DNA of 11,822 nt from Gordonia sp. (in: high G+C Gram-positive bacteria) (GTDB lineage: Bacteria; Actinomycetota; Actinomycetes; Mycobacteriales; Mycobacteriaceae): positions 1 to 11,822 of the forward strand of contig JASLJL010000147.1 of assembly GCA_030152405.1 (NCBI GenBank), written 5' to 3'. The first letter of the stretch is position 1; each line of letters begins with the position of its first letter. A program made the translations under genes and the position numbers. Under the pieces are notes generated by a model. The model was given only the letters and a program-made list of their open reading frames with translations. It was not told where the DNA came from and did not search any database. Positions 1 to 8,604 of the stretch are shown here, piece by piece.

Positions 1-196
1 ACTCGAGGTCGATGAGGTCGTCGGGCATGTAGCCGGGCAGACCGCACACGAACAACTGCTCCAGGTCTTTGGTCAGCTGCCGTTCGGTGAGCCCGAGGTC
101 CGCCGCCGCGACGGACAGCTTGATGCCCGGCCTGGCGAGGAAGTACGGAACCATCGCCAGGAGCCGGGACAGCCGGCTGGGGGCGGCAGCGCTCAT
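1..196 (-). CDS. pafC: PafC, WYL-domain transcription regulator (partial, N-terminal 65 codons)
   Basis: This is the start of PafC, which pairs with PafB as the heterodimeric activator of the mycobacterial DNA-damage response (family knowledge). My translation begins MSAAAPSRLSRLLAMVPYF and continues through a winged-helix-like stretch (LSVAAADLGLTERQLTKDLEQL) into CGLPGYMPDDLIDLE, a pattern characteristic of PafC N-termini. The ATG at 196-194 overlaps the pafB stop (195-193) as ATGA, and a GGAGG at 208-204 sits 7 nt upstream, so the start is well supported and translation is probably coupled to pafB. The gene runs off the left edge, so the WYL and C-terminal domains are not visible. Confidence 0.93.
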   Translation of the reverse strand, partial: MSAAAPSRLSRLLAMVPYFLARPGIKLSVAAADLGLTERQLTKDLEQLFVCGLPGYMPDDLIDLE

Positions 197-1185
197 CGGT
201 AGGCCTCCACGTCGATCAGACGGTCGAGTTCGGCGATGACCGTCGCCCTGAGTTCTGCGGGTTCGAGCACCACCGCGTCGGCGCCCGCGTTCAGCGCCGC
301 GCGGACCACCATCGACCGGGACCGCAGCTCTATGGTGGCGACGTCACCCGATTCGCCGTTCAGCGTTTCCGGCGTCAGATCGGTCGCCATTCGACGCAGC
401 GCGTGACCGCGCCCCTGCGCGAGCCAGATCCGGGCGAGCGTCCCCGAACCGCCCTGCGCTCCTCCGACTGCGGCCTCGACGAGGGCGTTGAGGTCGGCGT
501 CCTGCGGTGGGTGCACCACTCCCCGATCCGATGCCGGCGCGACGTCGTCGACGCGGGAGAGTCGGAAGGTCCGCGTGGCGTCGCGATCGAGATCGTGCCC
601 GATCACATACCAGCGACCGCGGTTGGTGACGACTCCCCACGGCTCCAGGCGACGGGTGGCGCGTCCGCGGGTGCTGCGGTGTGTGAAGGTGACCGACTGG
701 CCGTGTTCGACGGCCGACAGCAGCCCGTTGATCGTCGCCTCCGATCCCATCGACTTGGCCGAGCCGCCCGACATGACGGCGAGTTCGTCGGCCGACGCCA
801 CCTCGACGCCCGCGGCGCGCAGCTTCAGGACGGCGGTCTGCGACACCACGCTGACGTCCGGATCACGCCACACCGCGGCCGCCGCGGCGACAGCCGCGGC
901 CTCGTCGGACTCCAACGACACTGCAGGCAGCGCGTAGTCGGAGGCCTTGATGCGGTATCCCTCGTCGCCCGACAGCGGGTTGCGCCCCGTCTCGACGGGG
1001 ATCCCCATCTCGCGCAGCTCGTTCTTGTCCCGTTCGAGCATCCGCTTGAACGTCTCGTCAGACTTCTGCGGCGCGTCCTTGTACCCGGCGACGTTCTTCC
1101 GCAGGTACTCCGCGGTCACGTACTGCCGCGCCGACATCAGGCAGATGACGAGATTGAGCAGTCGCTCGTTCTTTCCAGTGGCCAC
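193..1185 (-). CDS. pafB: PafB, WYL-domain transcription regulator
   Basis: PafB, the partner of PafC in activating LexA-independent DNA-damage genes; the name comes from its place in the proteasome accessory factor operon (family knowledge). From a GTG at 1185 the product is 330 aa, close to the 332 aa I recall for M. tuberculosis. An N-terminal helix-turn-helix region spans about residues 5-60 (start ATGKNERLLNLV; RMLERDKNELREMGIP), the WYL domain lies around 148-215 with a WYVIGHDLDRDATRTF segment near 192-207, and a WCX-like C-terminal part covers about 235-330. The frame stays open 19 codons further upstream to 1242, but that extension overlaps pafA and does not look like the family, so I chose the internal GTG. 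It follows pafA after 16 bp, has no strong Shine-Dalgarno, and overlaps pafC by 4 bp. WYL regulators are reported to respond to single-stranded DNA, which is not visible here. Confidence 0.93.
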   Translation of the reverse strand: MATGKNERLLNLVICLMSARQYVTAEYLRKNVAGYKDAPQKSDETFKRMLERDKNELREMGIPVETGRNPLSGDEGYRIKASDYALPAVSLESDEAAAVAAAAAVWRDPDVSVVSQTAVLKLRAAGVEVASADELAVMSGGSAKSMGSEATINGLLSAVEHGQSVTFTHRSTRGRATRRLEPWGVVTNRGRWYVIGHDLDRDATRTFRLSRVDDVAPASDRGVVHPPQDADLNALVEAAVGGAQGGSGTLARIWLAQGRGHALRRMATDLTPETLNGESGDVATIELRSRSMVVRAALNAGADAVVLEPAELRATVIAELDRLIDVEAYR

Positions 1186-1201
1186 GCGGCCATCGTAGAG
1201 G

Positions 1202-2560
1202 CTAGAGCGCCGAGATGAGCCGATCGACGCGCTCGTCCACATTTCGGAAGGGATCCTTGCACAGAACCGTCCGCTGGGCCTGGTCGTTCAACTTCAGATG
1301 GACCCAGTCGACGGTGAAATCGCGCTCGGCCTTGGTGGCCGCGGCGATGAAGTCGCCCCGCAACTTGGCACGCGTAGTCTGCGGGGGCGTCGACACCGCG
1401 GTGTCGATGTCCTCGTCGGTGACGACCCGCGCCGCGAGGCCCTTGCGCTGGAGGAGATCGAACACGCCGCGTCCCCGGCGGATGTCGTGGTACGCGAGAT
1501 CGAGCTGCGCGATCTTCGGGTCGCCGAGGTCCATCGAGTAGCGGTCCTGGTAGCGGCGGAAGAGCTTCTGCTTGATCACCCAGTCGATCTCGGTGTCGAC
1601 GCCGCTGAAGTCGCCGGACTCGACGGCGTCCAGCACACGTCCCCACAGGTCGACCACCCGGTCCATCACTGGGTCGGGCGTCCGGTCGGCCAGGTGAGCG
1701 ACCGCCCGGGCGTGGTACTCACGCTGGATCGACAGCGCGGTCGCCGTCCGACCGCCCGCCAGGCGCACCTCGCGTCGACCGGTGACGTCGTGGCTGATGT
1801 CCCGGATCGCTCGGATCGGGTTGTCGAGTGCGAAGTCGTGGAACGAGATGCCCGACTCGATCATCTCCAGCACGAGGAGCGCCGACCCGACCTTCAGCAT
1901 GGTCGTCGTCTCGGACATGTTCGAGTCGCCGACGATCACGTGCATGCGGCGGTACTTCTCGGCGTCGGCGTGCGGCTCGTCCCTGGTGTTGATGATCGGC
2001 CGTGACCGCGTGGTCGCCGACGACACGCCTTCCCAGATGTGGTCGGCACGCTGCGACAGGCACAGCCGGGTGTCCTGACCGACCGACAGCACCTTGCCCG
2101 CACCGCAGATGAGCTGGCGGGTCACCAGGAACGGCAGCAGGATGTCCGACACCCGGCCGAACTCGCCCATCCGGCTCACGAGGTAGTTCTCGTGACAGCC
2201 GTACGAGTTGCCGGCCGAGTCGGTGTTGTTCTTGAACAGGTAGATGTCGCCGCCGATCCCCTCGTCCGCGAGCCGCTGCTCGGCGTCGACGATGAGCTCT
2301 TCGAGGATCCGCTCACCCGATCGGTCGTGTGCGATCAGTTGCGCGATGGAGTCGCACTCGGCGGTCGCGTACTCCGGGTGCGAACCTACGTCGAGATAGA
2401 GGCGTGCGCCGTTCTCGAGGAAGACGTTCGACGAGCGCCCCCACGCCACGACCCGCCGGAACAGGTAGCGGGCCACCTCGTCGGGGCTCAGCCGCCGCTG
2501 GCCCTGGAAGGTGCACGTGACACCGAACTCGGTCTCGATGCCCATGATGCGGCGTTCCAC
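1202..2560 (-). CDS. pafA: PafA, Pup--protein ligase
   Basis: PafA uses ATP to phosphorylate the C-terminal glutamate of deamidated Pup and joins it by an isopeptide bond to substrate lysines, marking proteins for the proteasome. The 452-aa product has the family's usual length and is near-identical in pattern to the M. tuberculosis enzyme. It opens with [12 protein letters not shown], where Glu9 matches the Mg/ATP-binding glutamate. The catalytic aspartate motif [10 protein letters not shown] follows with Asp57. Other glutamine-synthetase-like fold segments include [19 protein letters not shown] (about 103-121) and [15 protein letters not shown] (about 191-205). The smaller C-terminal domain carries [18 protein letters not shown]. 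Translation starts at a GTG (2560-2558), 1 bp after the prcA stop, with GGGAGGT 7 nt upstream inside the end of prcA. It is a paralogue of Dop at 5915-4410. Confidence 0.98.
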   Translation of the reverse strand: MERRIMGIETEFGVTCTFQGQRRLSPDEVARYLFRRVVAWGRSSNVFLENGARLYLDVGSHPEYATAECDSIAQLIAHDRSGERILEELIVDAEQRLADEGIGGDIYLFKNNTDSAGNSYGCHENYLVSRMGEFGRVSDILLPFLVTRQLICGAGKVLSVGQDTRLCLSQRADHIWEGVSSATTRSRPIINTRDEPHADAEKYRRMHVIVGDSNMSETTTMLKVGSALLVLEMIESGISFHDFALDNPIRAIRDISHDVTGRREVRLAGGRTATALSIQREYHARAVAHLADRTPDPVMDRVVDLWGRVLDAVESGDFSGVDTEIDWVIKQKLFRRYQDRYSMDLGDPKIAQLDLAYHDIRRGRGVFDLLQRKGLAARVVTDEDIDTAVSTPPQTTRAKLRGDFIAAATKAERDFTVDWVHLKLNDQAQRTVLCKDPFRNVDERVDRLISAL

Positions 2561-2561
2561 G

Positions 2562-3326
2562 TCACTTACCTCCCAGCAGTGCGGTCACCCGGTCGTCGGT
2601 GAGCCGCTTGAAGGCCCGTCGCGGCCGCGTGCGGTCGAGGACGGCCGCCTCGATCTCGTCGGCGGTCAGCGCTGCGGGCGCCGCACCGGCCGTGTCGTCG
2701 TTCGTGGTGTTCGCCCCGGTCGTCTTCAGGTCGGCGTCCTTCGCGTCCGCGGAGGGCGCAGCCAACGCGCGGGCCGCGGCAGTCAACGCGTCGGCGAGCG
2801 GCATCGACGGACGGTACAGATCCTTCATCGCGGCGACGACCGGTTCGGTCGCGCCGCCCATCACCAGGAACGACTGCTCGTCGGCGATCGAGCCGTCGTA
2901 GCCGATCCGATACAGCTGCGACGCCGCGGTGCTGCCGGGGCGAGCCACCTCGGCGACGCACAACTCCACCTCGAACGGCTTCGCCTGTTCGGTGAAGACG
3001 TTGCCGAGAGTGTTCGAGTACGCGCTCGCCAGCGACAGGCCCGTCACATCAGCGCGGTCGTAGGAGTAGCCGCGCAGGTCGGCGAGTTGAATTCCGGCTT
3101 TGCGCAGGCTCTCGAACTCGTTGTACTTGCCGACGGCGGCGAATCCGATCCGGTCGTAGATCTCGCTGATCTTGCGCAGCGTGTTCGACGGATTGTGCGC
3201 GACGAACAGCACGCCGTCGTCGTAGGTCACCGCGATCACACTGCGACCCCGAGCGATGCCCTTGCGTGCCAGCTCCGAGCGGTCGCGCATGATCTGCTCG
3301 GCGCTCGCGTAGTACGGGAACGTCAT
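2562..3326 (-). CDS. prcA: PrcA, proteasome 20S core alpha subunit
   Basis: The non-catalytic alpha subunit forms the outer heptameric rings of the 20S core, gates substrate entry and docks Mpa. The 254-aa product starts [27 protein letters not shown], the typical gate and first-helix region, and keeps the conserved [34 protein letters not shown] and [17 protein letters not shown] segments. Residues 191-220 form an Ala/Thr/Asp-rich insert before the conserved [16 protein letters not shown] strand. The protein ends soon afterwards at ALLGGK, without the longer acidic tail recalled for the M. tuberculosis subunit. The ATG at 3326 overlaps the prcB stop as ATGA and has AGGAG (3336-3332) 5 nt upstream, so the start is secure and translation is probably coupled to prcB. 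Confidence 0.98.
   Translation of the reverse strand: MTFPYYASAEQIMRDRSELARKGIARGRSVIAVTYDDGVLFVAHNPSNTLRKISEIYDRIGFAAVGKYNEFESLRKAGIQLADLRGYSYDRADVTGLSLASAYSNTLGNVFTEQAKPFEVELCVAEVARPGSTAASQLYRIGYDGSIADEQSFLVMGGATEPVVAAMKDLYRPSMPLADALTAAARALAAPSADAKDADLKTTGANTTNDDTAGAAPAALTADEIEAAVLDRTRPRRAFKRLTDDRVTALLGGK
2568..2574 (-). promoter_or_regulatory. Ribosome-binding site of pafA inside the end of prcA
   Basis: GGGAGGT encodes part of the last codons of prcA (LLGGK) and lies 7 nt before the pafA GTG. It supports the GTG at 2560 as the pafA start and indicates close coupling with prcA. Confidence 0.8.
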
Positions 3327-4144
3327 GAGCGCTCCTCTCGTTCGCGTTCGAGGAGCGCGACCGCGGCCGCCGCGATCTCGGCCTCGGCGACCTCGACTGC
3401 GCCGTCGTCGTCGATGCGGACCGCGGTCGGGAAGATCCTGCGGACCAAGTCGGGTCCGCCGGTCGCCGAATCGTCGTCCGCGGCGTCGTAGAGCGCTTCG
3501 ACGGCGACCGACAGCGCCTCGTCGGCGGTCAGGTCGCCGCGATAGCGCTTCTTCAACGATGAGCGTGCGAACACCGAGCCGGAGCCGATCGCCTCGTATC
3601 CGCCGCGTTCCTCGTGGCGTGAACCCGCGACGTCGAACGAGAAGATCCGACCGCGCGCCTGTTCGTCGGTCGACGACGGCTCGTAGCCGACGAGGAGCGG
3701 GATCGCCGCGAGTCCCTGCAGGGCCGCGCCGAGATTTCCGCGCACCATCGACGCCAGACGCGACGCCTTGCCGTCGAGGGTGAGCGGGATGCCTTCGATC
3801 TTCTCGTAGTGCTCGAGTTCGACGGCGAACAGCCGGACCATCTCGACGGCGATTCCCGCGGTGCCCGCGATCCCCGCCGCCGAGTACTCGTCGGTCAGGA
3901 ACACCTTCTGCACGTCGCGGGTGGCGATCAGGTTGCCCATCGTCGCGCGACGGTCACCGGCCAGGATCACGCCGCCGCTGTAGGAGACCGCGACGATCGT
4001 CGTGCCGTGCGGGATCTGGCCCGCGTCGAGCGGAGTCGGGGCAACCGGCGTCGCGCCGGGGAGGCGGTCTGGAGCCGTGACCCGCAAGAACTCGGTGAAC
4101 GACGAGATGTCGTGGGTCGGGTGACCGCCTCGAAGGCCGGTCAC
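3323..4144 (-). CDS. prcB: PrcB, proteasome 20S core beta subunit (Thr protease precursor)
   Basis: The catalytic beta subunit of the 20S core, an N-terminal threonine hydrolase that is made with a propeptide and cleaves itself. The 273-aa product has a 47-residue propeptide (containing [10 protein letters not shown]) ending in PHG, followed by the mature start [11 protein letters not shown]. Catalytic Thr1 is residue 48, Asp17 is residue 64 (GDRRAT) and Lys33 is residue 80 (RDVQKV). Conserved [16 protein letters not shown] and RRIFPTAV complete the Ntn-hydrolase fold. I chose the GTG start at 4144-4142, which overlaps the pup stop (4143-4141) as GTGA and has an AGAAGG about 7 nt upstream; this implies coupling, so Pup and its protease are made from one message. 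It is followed by prcA with a 4-bp overlap. Confidence 0.98.
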   Translation of the reverse strand: MTGLRGGHPTHDISSFTEFLRVTAPDRLPGATPVAPTPLDAGQIPHGTTIVAVSYSGGVILAGDRRATMGNLIATRDVQKVFLTDEYSAAGIAGTAGIAVEMVRLFAVELEHYEKIEGIPLTLDGKASRLASMVRGNLGAALQGLAAIPLLVGYEPSSTDEQARGRIFSFDVAGSRHEERGGYEAIGSGSVFARSSLKKRYRGDLTADEALSVAVEALYDAADDDSATGGPDLVRRIFPTAVRIDDDGAVEVAEAEIAAAAVALLEREREERS

Positions 4145-4332
4145 TGCCCGCCCTTCTGCACGTAGGCGCGGACGAAGTCTTCGGCGTTCTCCTCAAGCAC
4201 GTCGTCGATCTCGTCGAGCAGATCGTCGGTTTCGCCGGTCAGCTTCTCGCGACGTTCCTGACCCGCAGCTCCGCCGCCGATCGCATCGTCGTCGTCTGCG
4301 CCGCCGCCGCGGTTGGTCTGCTCCTGCGCCAT
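4141..4332 (-). CDS. pup: Pup, prokaryotic ubiquitin-like protein
   Basis: The small, mostly disordered protein modifier covalently attached to proteasome substrates. The product is 63 aa and ends YVQKGGQ, so it needs Dop to convert the terminal Gln to Glu before PafA can use it. The conserved helical Mpa-binding stretch is about residues 31-55 ([19 protein letters not shown]), next to an acidic Gly/Asp-rich N-terminus. Only two lysines are present, Lys30 and Lys60. The lysine near residue 7 that I recall in M. tuberculosis Pup is replaced (QTNRGG). A strong AGGAGG (4343-4338) lies 5 nt before the ATG, the best ribosome site in the cluster, fitting a protein needed in large amounts. pup is the first gene of a tightly coupled pup-prcB-prcA-pafA-pafB-pafC run. 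Confidence 0.99.
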   Translation of the reverse strand: MAQEQTNRGGGADDDDAIGGGAAGQERREKLTGETDDLLDEIDDVLEENAEDFVRAYVQKGGQ

Positions 4333-4337
4333 AATCG

Positions 4338-4343
4338 CCTCCT
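4338..4343 (-). promoter_or_regulatory. Strong ribosome-binding site of pup
   Basis: An exact AGGAGG lies 5 nt before the pup ATG. It fixes the start and suggests high translation of the modifier compared with dop just upstream, which has no recognisable site. Confidence 0.85.
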
Positions 4344-4344
4344 G

Positions 4345-4372
4345 GAAAGGATCGTTGTGTGATCAACCCTAC
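4345..4372 (-). promoter_or_regulatory. Weak candidate promoter for the pup operon
   Basis: Read on the minus strand, TAGGGT (4371-4366) matches TANNNT and would give a leader of roughly 25 nt carrying the AGGAGG site. No convincing -35 is present. The 77-bp dop-pup gap is one of the widest on the minus strand here, so an internal promoter is plausible but unproven. Confidence 0.25.
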
Positions 4373-4385
4373 CGGGACCGCATGA

Positions 4386-4411
4386 GCGGCGATGCCGCGA
4401 ACCGCCGGTTC
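4386..4411 (-). other. Two small tandem hairpins at the end of dop
   Basis: GCGGC/GCCGC (4386-4398, 3-nt loop) and GAACC/GGTTC (4399-4411, 3-nt loop) are adjacent exact inverted repeats; the second overlaps the dop stop. They could weakly attenuate read-through from dop into pup or stabilise the mRNA. Each stem is only 5 bp and there is no U-tract, so chance is possible. Confidence 0.25.
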
Positions 4412-5915
4412 AGTCCGCCGTGAGTTCGTCGACGAGCGCGGCGGCCGAGGTCACCGACTCCAGGAGCTGTCCAACGTGCTTTCTGGTGCCCCGCAACGGT
4501 TCCGGCATCGGAATGCGCACCAGATTGTCGGACCCGATGTCGAAGATCACCGAGTCCCAGCTGGCGGCGGCGATGTCGGCTCCGAACCTGCGCACGGACT
4601 CGCCGCGGAAGTACGCCCGCGTCGACTCCGGTGGCGTACCGACGGCTGCGCGAACCTGCTCCTCGGTGACGAGGCGCTTCATCGAACCGCGTGCGACCAG
4701 CCTGTTGTAGAGCCCCTTGTCGAGACGGACGTCGGAGTACTGCAGATCGATCAGCTGCAGGCGCGACGCGGACCAGCTGAGGCCCTCTCGGTTGCGGAAG
4801 CCCTCCAGCAGTCGCAGCTTGGCGGGCCAGTCGAGGATGTCGGCGCATTCCATCGGGTCGCGTTCGAGCTTGTCCAGGACGTCCGCCCAGGTCTCGATCA
4901 CATGAGCGGCCCGCTCGTCGTCCGGGTGCTGTGCCTGGTGGAAGGCCGAGACCCGCGCGAGGTATTCCCGCTGAATCGCCAGCGCGGTCAGCTCCCGACC
5001 GTCGGCGAGGGCGACGGTCGCGCGCAGCGTCGGGTCGTGGCTGATGGTGTGGACCGCGTCCACCGGCCGAGCGAGCGCGAGGTCGCCGAGTTCGATCCCG
5101 GCCTCGATCAGGTCGAGGACGAGGGACGTGGTCCCGACCTTGAGGTAGGTCGCGGTCTCGGCGAGGTTCGCGTCGCCGATGATGACGTGCAGCCTGCGGT
5201 ACTTGTCGGGGTCGGCGTGCGGCTCGTCGCGGGTGTTGATGATGCCGCGTTTGAGTGTGGTCTCGAGGCCGACCTCCACCTCGATGTAGTCGGCCCGCTG
5301 CGACAGCTGGTACCCGGGATGCTCTCCGCGTTGGCCGATGCCGACGCGACCCGACCCGGTGATCACCTGGCGTGAGGCGAAGAACGGCATCAACCCGCCG
5401 ATGACGGCCTCGAACGGCGTGTCGCGGCGCATCAGGTAGTTCTCGTGCGTCCCGTACGACGCGCCCTTGCCGTCGATGTTGTTCTTGTACAACTGGAGTC
5501 GAGGGGCGCCGGGCACGCTCGCCACGAATCGGGCGGCCTCCTCCATCACCCGCTCCCCCGCCTTGTCCCAGATCACGGCGTCGAGCGGGTCGGTCACCTC
5601 GGGCGCCGAGTACTCCGGGTGTGCGTGGTCGACGTAGAGCCGCGCGCCGTTGGTGAGGATCATGTTGGCGGCGCCGATCTCGTCGGCGTCGATGATCGGG
5701 GCCGGACCCGAATGGTGACCGAGGTCGAAGCCGCGGGCGTCGCGCATCGGCGACTCCTCCTCGTAGTCCCACCGGGTACGACGATCGCGTCGCGGCACGG
5801 ACGCGGCGGCCGCGTACGCGAGCACCGCCTGCGTCGACGTCATGATCGGGTTCGCGGTGGGATCTCCCGGGGCCGAGATGCCGTACTCGACCTCCGTGCC
5901 GATGATGCGCTCCAT
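4410..5915 (-). CDS. dop: Dop, Pup deamidase/depupylase
   Basis: Dop deamidates the C-terminal Gln of Pup, which enables ligation, and also cleaves Pup from substrates. From the ATG at 5915 the product is 501 aa, the usual size. It begins [19 protein letters not shown], with Glu8 and Glu10 in the nucleotide/Mg-binding position. Dop carries an insertion loop absent from PafA (about residues 42-75, rich in Arg/Asp and containing [12 protein letters not shown]). The nucleophile/catalytic Asp is Asp96 in [10 protein letters not shown]. Further signature segments are [33 protein letters not shown] and [17 protein letters not shown]. It lies 17 bp after the exporter gene with no clear Shine-Dalgarno. 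An open frame continues 368 codons upstream, but it overlaps the exporter and is not Dop-like. The paralogue PafA is five genes downstream. Confidence 0.97.
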   Translation of the reverse strand: MERIIGTEVEYGISAPGDPTANPIMTSTQAVLAYAAAASVPRRDRRTRWDYEEESPMRDARGFDLGHHSGPAPIIDADEIGAANMILTNGARLYVDHAHPEYSAPEVTDPLDAVIWDKAGERVMEEAARFVASVPGAPRLQLYKNNIDGKGASYGTHENYLMRRDTPFEAVIGGLMPFFASRQVITGSGRVGIGQRGEHPGYQLSQRADYIEVEVGLETTLKRGIINTRDEPHADPDKYRRLHVIIGDANLAETATYLKVGTTSLVLDLIEAGIELGDLALARPVDAVHTISHDPTLRATVALADGRELTALAIQREYLARVSAFHQAQHPDDERAAHVIETWADVLDKLERDPMECADILDWPAKLRLLEGFRNREGLSWSASRLQLIDLQYSDVRLDKGLYNRLVARGSMKRLVTEEQVRAAVGTPPESTRAYFRGESVRRFGADIAAASWDSVIFDIGSDNLVRIPMPEPLRGTRKHVGQLLESVTSAAALVDELTAD

Positions 5916-5932
5916 GGCGTCAAGCGTAACGG

Positions 5933-8527
5933 TCAGCGCTTGCGGAGCCGCAGCCGCGAGTAGACGAGAGCGATGAGCAGCGCGGCCATCAGCGCGAGCA
6001 CGCCGTATGCGATGGCCATGTGTGCCGCCGTCGGCTCCCACAGCGGGTACTTCATATCCGACGTCTGGGTCGACTTCACCTGTGCCGCATCGGGATTGAT
6101 GAGCGGGATGTCGACGGCCTGAGCCGCTGCGGTGTAGCCCCAGTAGGCCGGGAAGATCCATCCGAGCTGAGCTGCGCCGGCCGCCGTGATCGGGAACAGA
6201 CCACCGCAGAACACCAGCTGAACCATCACGACGATGACCAGCGGCGGCATCGTCTGCTCGTTGGACTTCACCATCGACGAGATCGCGAGTCCGACCAGAG
6301 TGCTGACACAGGCAAGCACCGTGATGGCGACGAACAGCGACACCGGCGGCGGCAGGAACACTCCGCCTTCCTCCGGCAGGTCGCGGAGGCCGTACGTGAT
6401 GCCGAGCATGATCGCGCTCTGGATCGCCGTGAGCAGGAAGAACACGATCACCTTGGCGAACAGATAGGCGCCGGGCCGGAGCCCGACCGCGCGTTCGCGT
6501 TCGAAGATCGCCCGTTCGCCGACGAGATCGCGAACGGTGAGGGCAGCGCCCATGAATGCGGCGCCGATGACGAGCACCACCAGGAGCTGGACCGCCTCGA
6601 CCGAGACCTTGGGCAACTCTCCCGGCCCCAGCGGAACACCCGATTCCGCGACTCCGAACCCGAGGTCCCCTGGTATCACGAGCGTCAGGAGTCCCAGGAC
6701 CACCGGCAGGAGCAGCAGGAAGACGAGGTAGCCGCGGTCGGCCAGGATCAGCCGCAACTGCCGACGGAAGACGGTGCTCGTCTGCCGTCCACCCGAGGCC
6801 TGCGGCACCGTGACCGGTGGACCGGCCGGTGGCGCGGGCCGCGGGGCGGACGCGTGCGGATGCCGTTGCCGGTACCGGGCCCACGCCTGATCGGGCTGGT
6901 CGGCGGTGAACGCGAAGATCTCCGCCCAGTCGGTGGTCCCCAGTTCGGACCCGACGTCCTTCGGCGCACCGCAGTAGGCGGTCTTGCCGCCTGGCGCCAG
7001 CAGCAACACCTGGTCGCACAAACTGAGATAGGTGAGCGAGTGGGTGACCACCAGCACCACACGGCCGGCGTCGGCGAGGCGACGGAGCGTCTGCATCACC
7101 TGACGGTCGAGGGCCGGATCCAGACCGGACGTCGGCTCGTCCAAGATCAGGAGCGACGGTCCGGTGAGCAGTTCCATCGCGACGGACGCGCGCTTGCGCT
7201 GACCGCCGGAGAGCTTGTCGACCCTGGTGTTCACATGCTCGGTGAGCTGGAGCTCGCTGAGCACGCCGTCGATCACCTGATCGCGGTCGGCCGTGCTGAG
7301 GTCGGCCGGGAGTCGCAGCTCGGCCGCGTACCGGAGGGCCTGCCGCAGAGTGAGCTTCCGGTGGAGCACGTCGTCCTGCGGGACCATGCCGATACGGGTG
7401 CGGAGCGCCTCGTACTCGGTGTGGACTCCGCGTCCCTCGAAGGTGACCACACCGACGGTCGGATTGCCGAGACCGGCGACGATCTTCGACACCGTCGACT
7501 TGCCCGCTCCGGACGGCCCGATGATCGCGGTGAGCGTGCCGGGCGCGGCGTTGAACGAGATGTCGTTGAGGAGTGTCTTTCCGTCGATGGTTAGGCTCAC
7601 CCCGTCCACCTGGACGCCGCCCGCCACCTCGACCTGTGGGCGGCCGCGGACCAGGGCGCCGCTCGACATCACGAAGTCGGAGTTGCCGATCGTGACGACG
7701 TCGCCCTCGCTCAGGCGGTGAGCCATCACGCGGTGTCCGTTGACGAACGTGCCGTTGACGCTGTTCAGATCCTCGAGCAGCAGTCCCTGCGGACTGGACG
7801 ACAGCTTGGCGTGGTGCCGGGACGCGAGCACGTCGCTGACCACGATGTCGTTGTCCGGGGTGCGACCGATCGTCTGGACACCCGACAGGGAGATGGTCTC
7901 GCGACCACCGTTCCGGAGCTCGCCGGGCACCTGGAACACCGCGGACGCGTTCTGGTGGAGCGCCGCGAGGTGCGGTGCGTTCTGCAGTTCACCGAACCGC
8001 GGCGCCGGACGCCATCCCGGATCACCGGGCTGGGACCGGAACGGGGCGGACGCCGGCGGCTGCGGAGCCTGGTTCGGGGGCTGATTCAGACGTTGGTGCG
8101 GAGGCCGCGGCCCGGGGCCGGACTGCGGCGGCGGGGCCGCGGGCCGACGCGTCGAAGGCGGCTGCTGAGTCTGCTGTGCGCCCGAGGGCGGTCCGATCAG
8201 CGTAGGCGCGGCGGGTGATTGCGGCGTCAGTTCCAGAATCGGGCCGGTCTGGCCGTCTCCCAGGTGCACGCGGGCGCCGTTCCCGACGGTCACCACGTTC
8301 TGCCGGACGCCGGCGGAGTACATGCCGTTGGTGCTGCCTGCGTCGATGACCTGCCATCCGGCGGTCGCCGACCACTCGACGGACAGGTGACGCCGCGACA
8401 CGAGCGGGTGGTTGACCACGATCTCGTTGTCGGGCGTCCTGCCCAGGGAGGCGGGCGAGACGCGGACGATCTGCGGCTTCCCCTGCCCGACCCGGACCTG
8501 CAGCGGAGTGATTCCTGGAGTACTCAT
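5933..8527 (-). CDS. FHA-FHA-ABC transporter, Rv1747-like exporter (ATPase and permease fused)
   Basis: A single-chain ABC half-exporter with two phosphothreonine-binding FHA domains, 864 aa, near the length I recall for M. tuberculosis Rv1747. FHA1 is about residues 10-95 ([10 protein letters not shown] at 29-38, SRRH 44-47, STNG 65-68). A Pro/Gln-rich linker spans about 103-175. FHA2 is about 200-290 ([10 protein letters not shown] 221-230, SRHH 236-239, NSVNGT 255-260). The ABC ATPase is about 310-520: Walker [10 protein letters not shown] (337-345), signature LSGGQ (439-443), Walker B LLILDEP (459-465), H-loop His496. The C-terminal ABC2 membrane domain (about 600-860) has six likely helices and a GER motif at 670-672. 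Rv1747 is regulated by the Ser/Thr kinase PknF and has been linked to phosphatidylinositol mannoside export; a similar role here is inference. Its place between mpa and dop is unusual. There is no Shine-Dalgarno before the ATG, and the mRNA may be leaderless. Confidence 0.93.
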   Translation of the reverse strand: MSTPGITPLQVRVGQGKPQIVRVSPASLGRTPDNEIVVNHPLVSRRHLSVEWSATAGWQVIDAGSTNGMYSAGVRQNVVTVGNGARVHLGDGQTGPILELTPQSPAAPTLIGPPSGAQQTQQPPSTRRPAAPPPQSGPGPRPPHQRLNQPPNQAPQPPASAPFRSQPGDPGWRPAPRFGELQNAPHLAALHQNASAVFQVPGELRNGGRETISLSGVQTIGRTPDNDIVVSDVLASRHHAKLSSSPQGLLLEDLNSVNGTFVNGHRVMAHRLSEGDVVTIGNSDFVMSSGALVRGRPQVEVAGGVQVDGVSLTIDGKTLLNDISFNAAPGTLTAIIGPSGAGKSTVSKIVAGLGNPTVGVVTFEGRGVHTEYEALRTRIGMVPQDDVLHRKLTLRQALRYAAELRLPADLSTADRDQVIDGVLSELQLTEHVNTRVDKLSGGQRKRASVAMELLTGPSLLILDEPTSGLDPALDRQVMQTLRRLADAGRVVLVVTHSLTYLSLCDQVLLLAPGGKTAYCGAPKDVGSELGTTDWAEIFAFTADQPDQAWARYRQRHPHASAPRPAPPAGPPVTVPQASGGRQTSTVFRRQLRLILADRGYLVFLLLLPVVLGLLTLVIPGDLGFGVAESGVPLGPGELPKVSVEAVQLLVVLVIGAAFMGAALTVRDLVGERAIFERERAVGLRPGAYLFAKVIVFFLLTAIQSAIMLGITYGLRDLPEEGGVFLPPPVSLFVAITVLACVSTLVGLAISSMVKSNEQTMPPLVIVVMVQLVFCGGLFPITAAGAAQLGWIFPAYWGYTAAAQAVDIPLINPDAAQVKSTQTSDMKYPLWEPTAAHMAIAYGVLALMAALLIALVYSRLRLRKR

Positions 8528-8541
8528 CGTGAATGAGACTA
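8528..8541 (-). promoter_or_regulatory. Candidate -10 element and leaderless start for the FHA-ABC gene
   Basis: On the minus strand TAGTCT (8541-8536) fits the actinobacterial TANNNT -10 consensus, and 8 nt later comes the ATG at 8527. The spacing would put the transcription start at or beside the A of the start codon. With no Shine-Dalgarno in front of this ATG, a leaderless mRNA is a reasonable reading. No good -35 is seen. Confidence 0.4.
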
Positions 8542-8557
8542 GCCGGTCACACCCGGC
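8542..8557. repeat. Short inverted repeat abutting the candidate exporter promoter
   Basis: GCCGG (8542-8546) and CCGGC (8553-8557) are exact inverted repeats separated by 6 nt, directly upstream of the TAGTCT hexamer. The position suits an operator or a small second hairpin. In GC-rich DNA a 5-bp repeat can easily arise by chance, so confidence is low. Confidence 0.25.
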
Positions 8558-8575
8558 AGGTCCGTTCAGCGGAAT

Positions 8576-8604
8576 GACGTGGCGGCGTGTCCCGCCGCCA
8601 CGTC
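8576..8604 (-). terminator. Perfect 12-bp hairpin after mpa (terminator-like, no U-tract)
   Basis: The arms GACGTGGCGGCG (8576-8587) and CGCCGCCACGTC (8593-8604) are exact reverse complements around a 5-nt loop, 4 nt past the mpa stop. In the mRNA the stem is very GC-rich and is followed by AUUCCGC, so there is no U-run. U-less hairpins of this kind are common at actinobacterial 3' ends. It could terminate or attenuate transcription between mpa and the exporter gene, or protect the 3' end of the mpa mRNA. The hairpin is directly visible; its function is inferred. Confidence 0.7.

Noticed and set aside
1186..1242. Longer pafB start 19 codons upstream
   Set aside because: It would overlap the end of pafA. 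The added residues do not resemble PafB, whose N-terminus matches from the GTG at 1185.
4392..5375. 327-codon plus-strand open frame antisense to dop
   Set aside because: Same shadow pattern; dop is unmistakable on the opposite strand.
5916..7019. Open frame continuing 368 codons upstream of dop on the minus strand, suggesting a fused or longer protein
   Set aside because: It overlaps the exporter gene in another frame, has Arg/Gly/Pro-rich composition typical of a GC-rich shadow frame, and Dop homology begins exactly at the MERIIGTE start.
6020..7594. 524-codon plus-strand open frame antisense to the exporter gene
   Set aside because: Composition is rich in Arg, His, Asp and Glu, with no recognisable domain; it mirrors codon-position GC bias of the real gene on the other strand.
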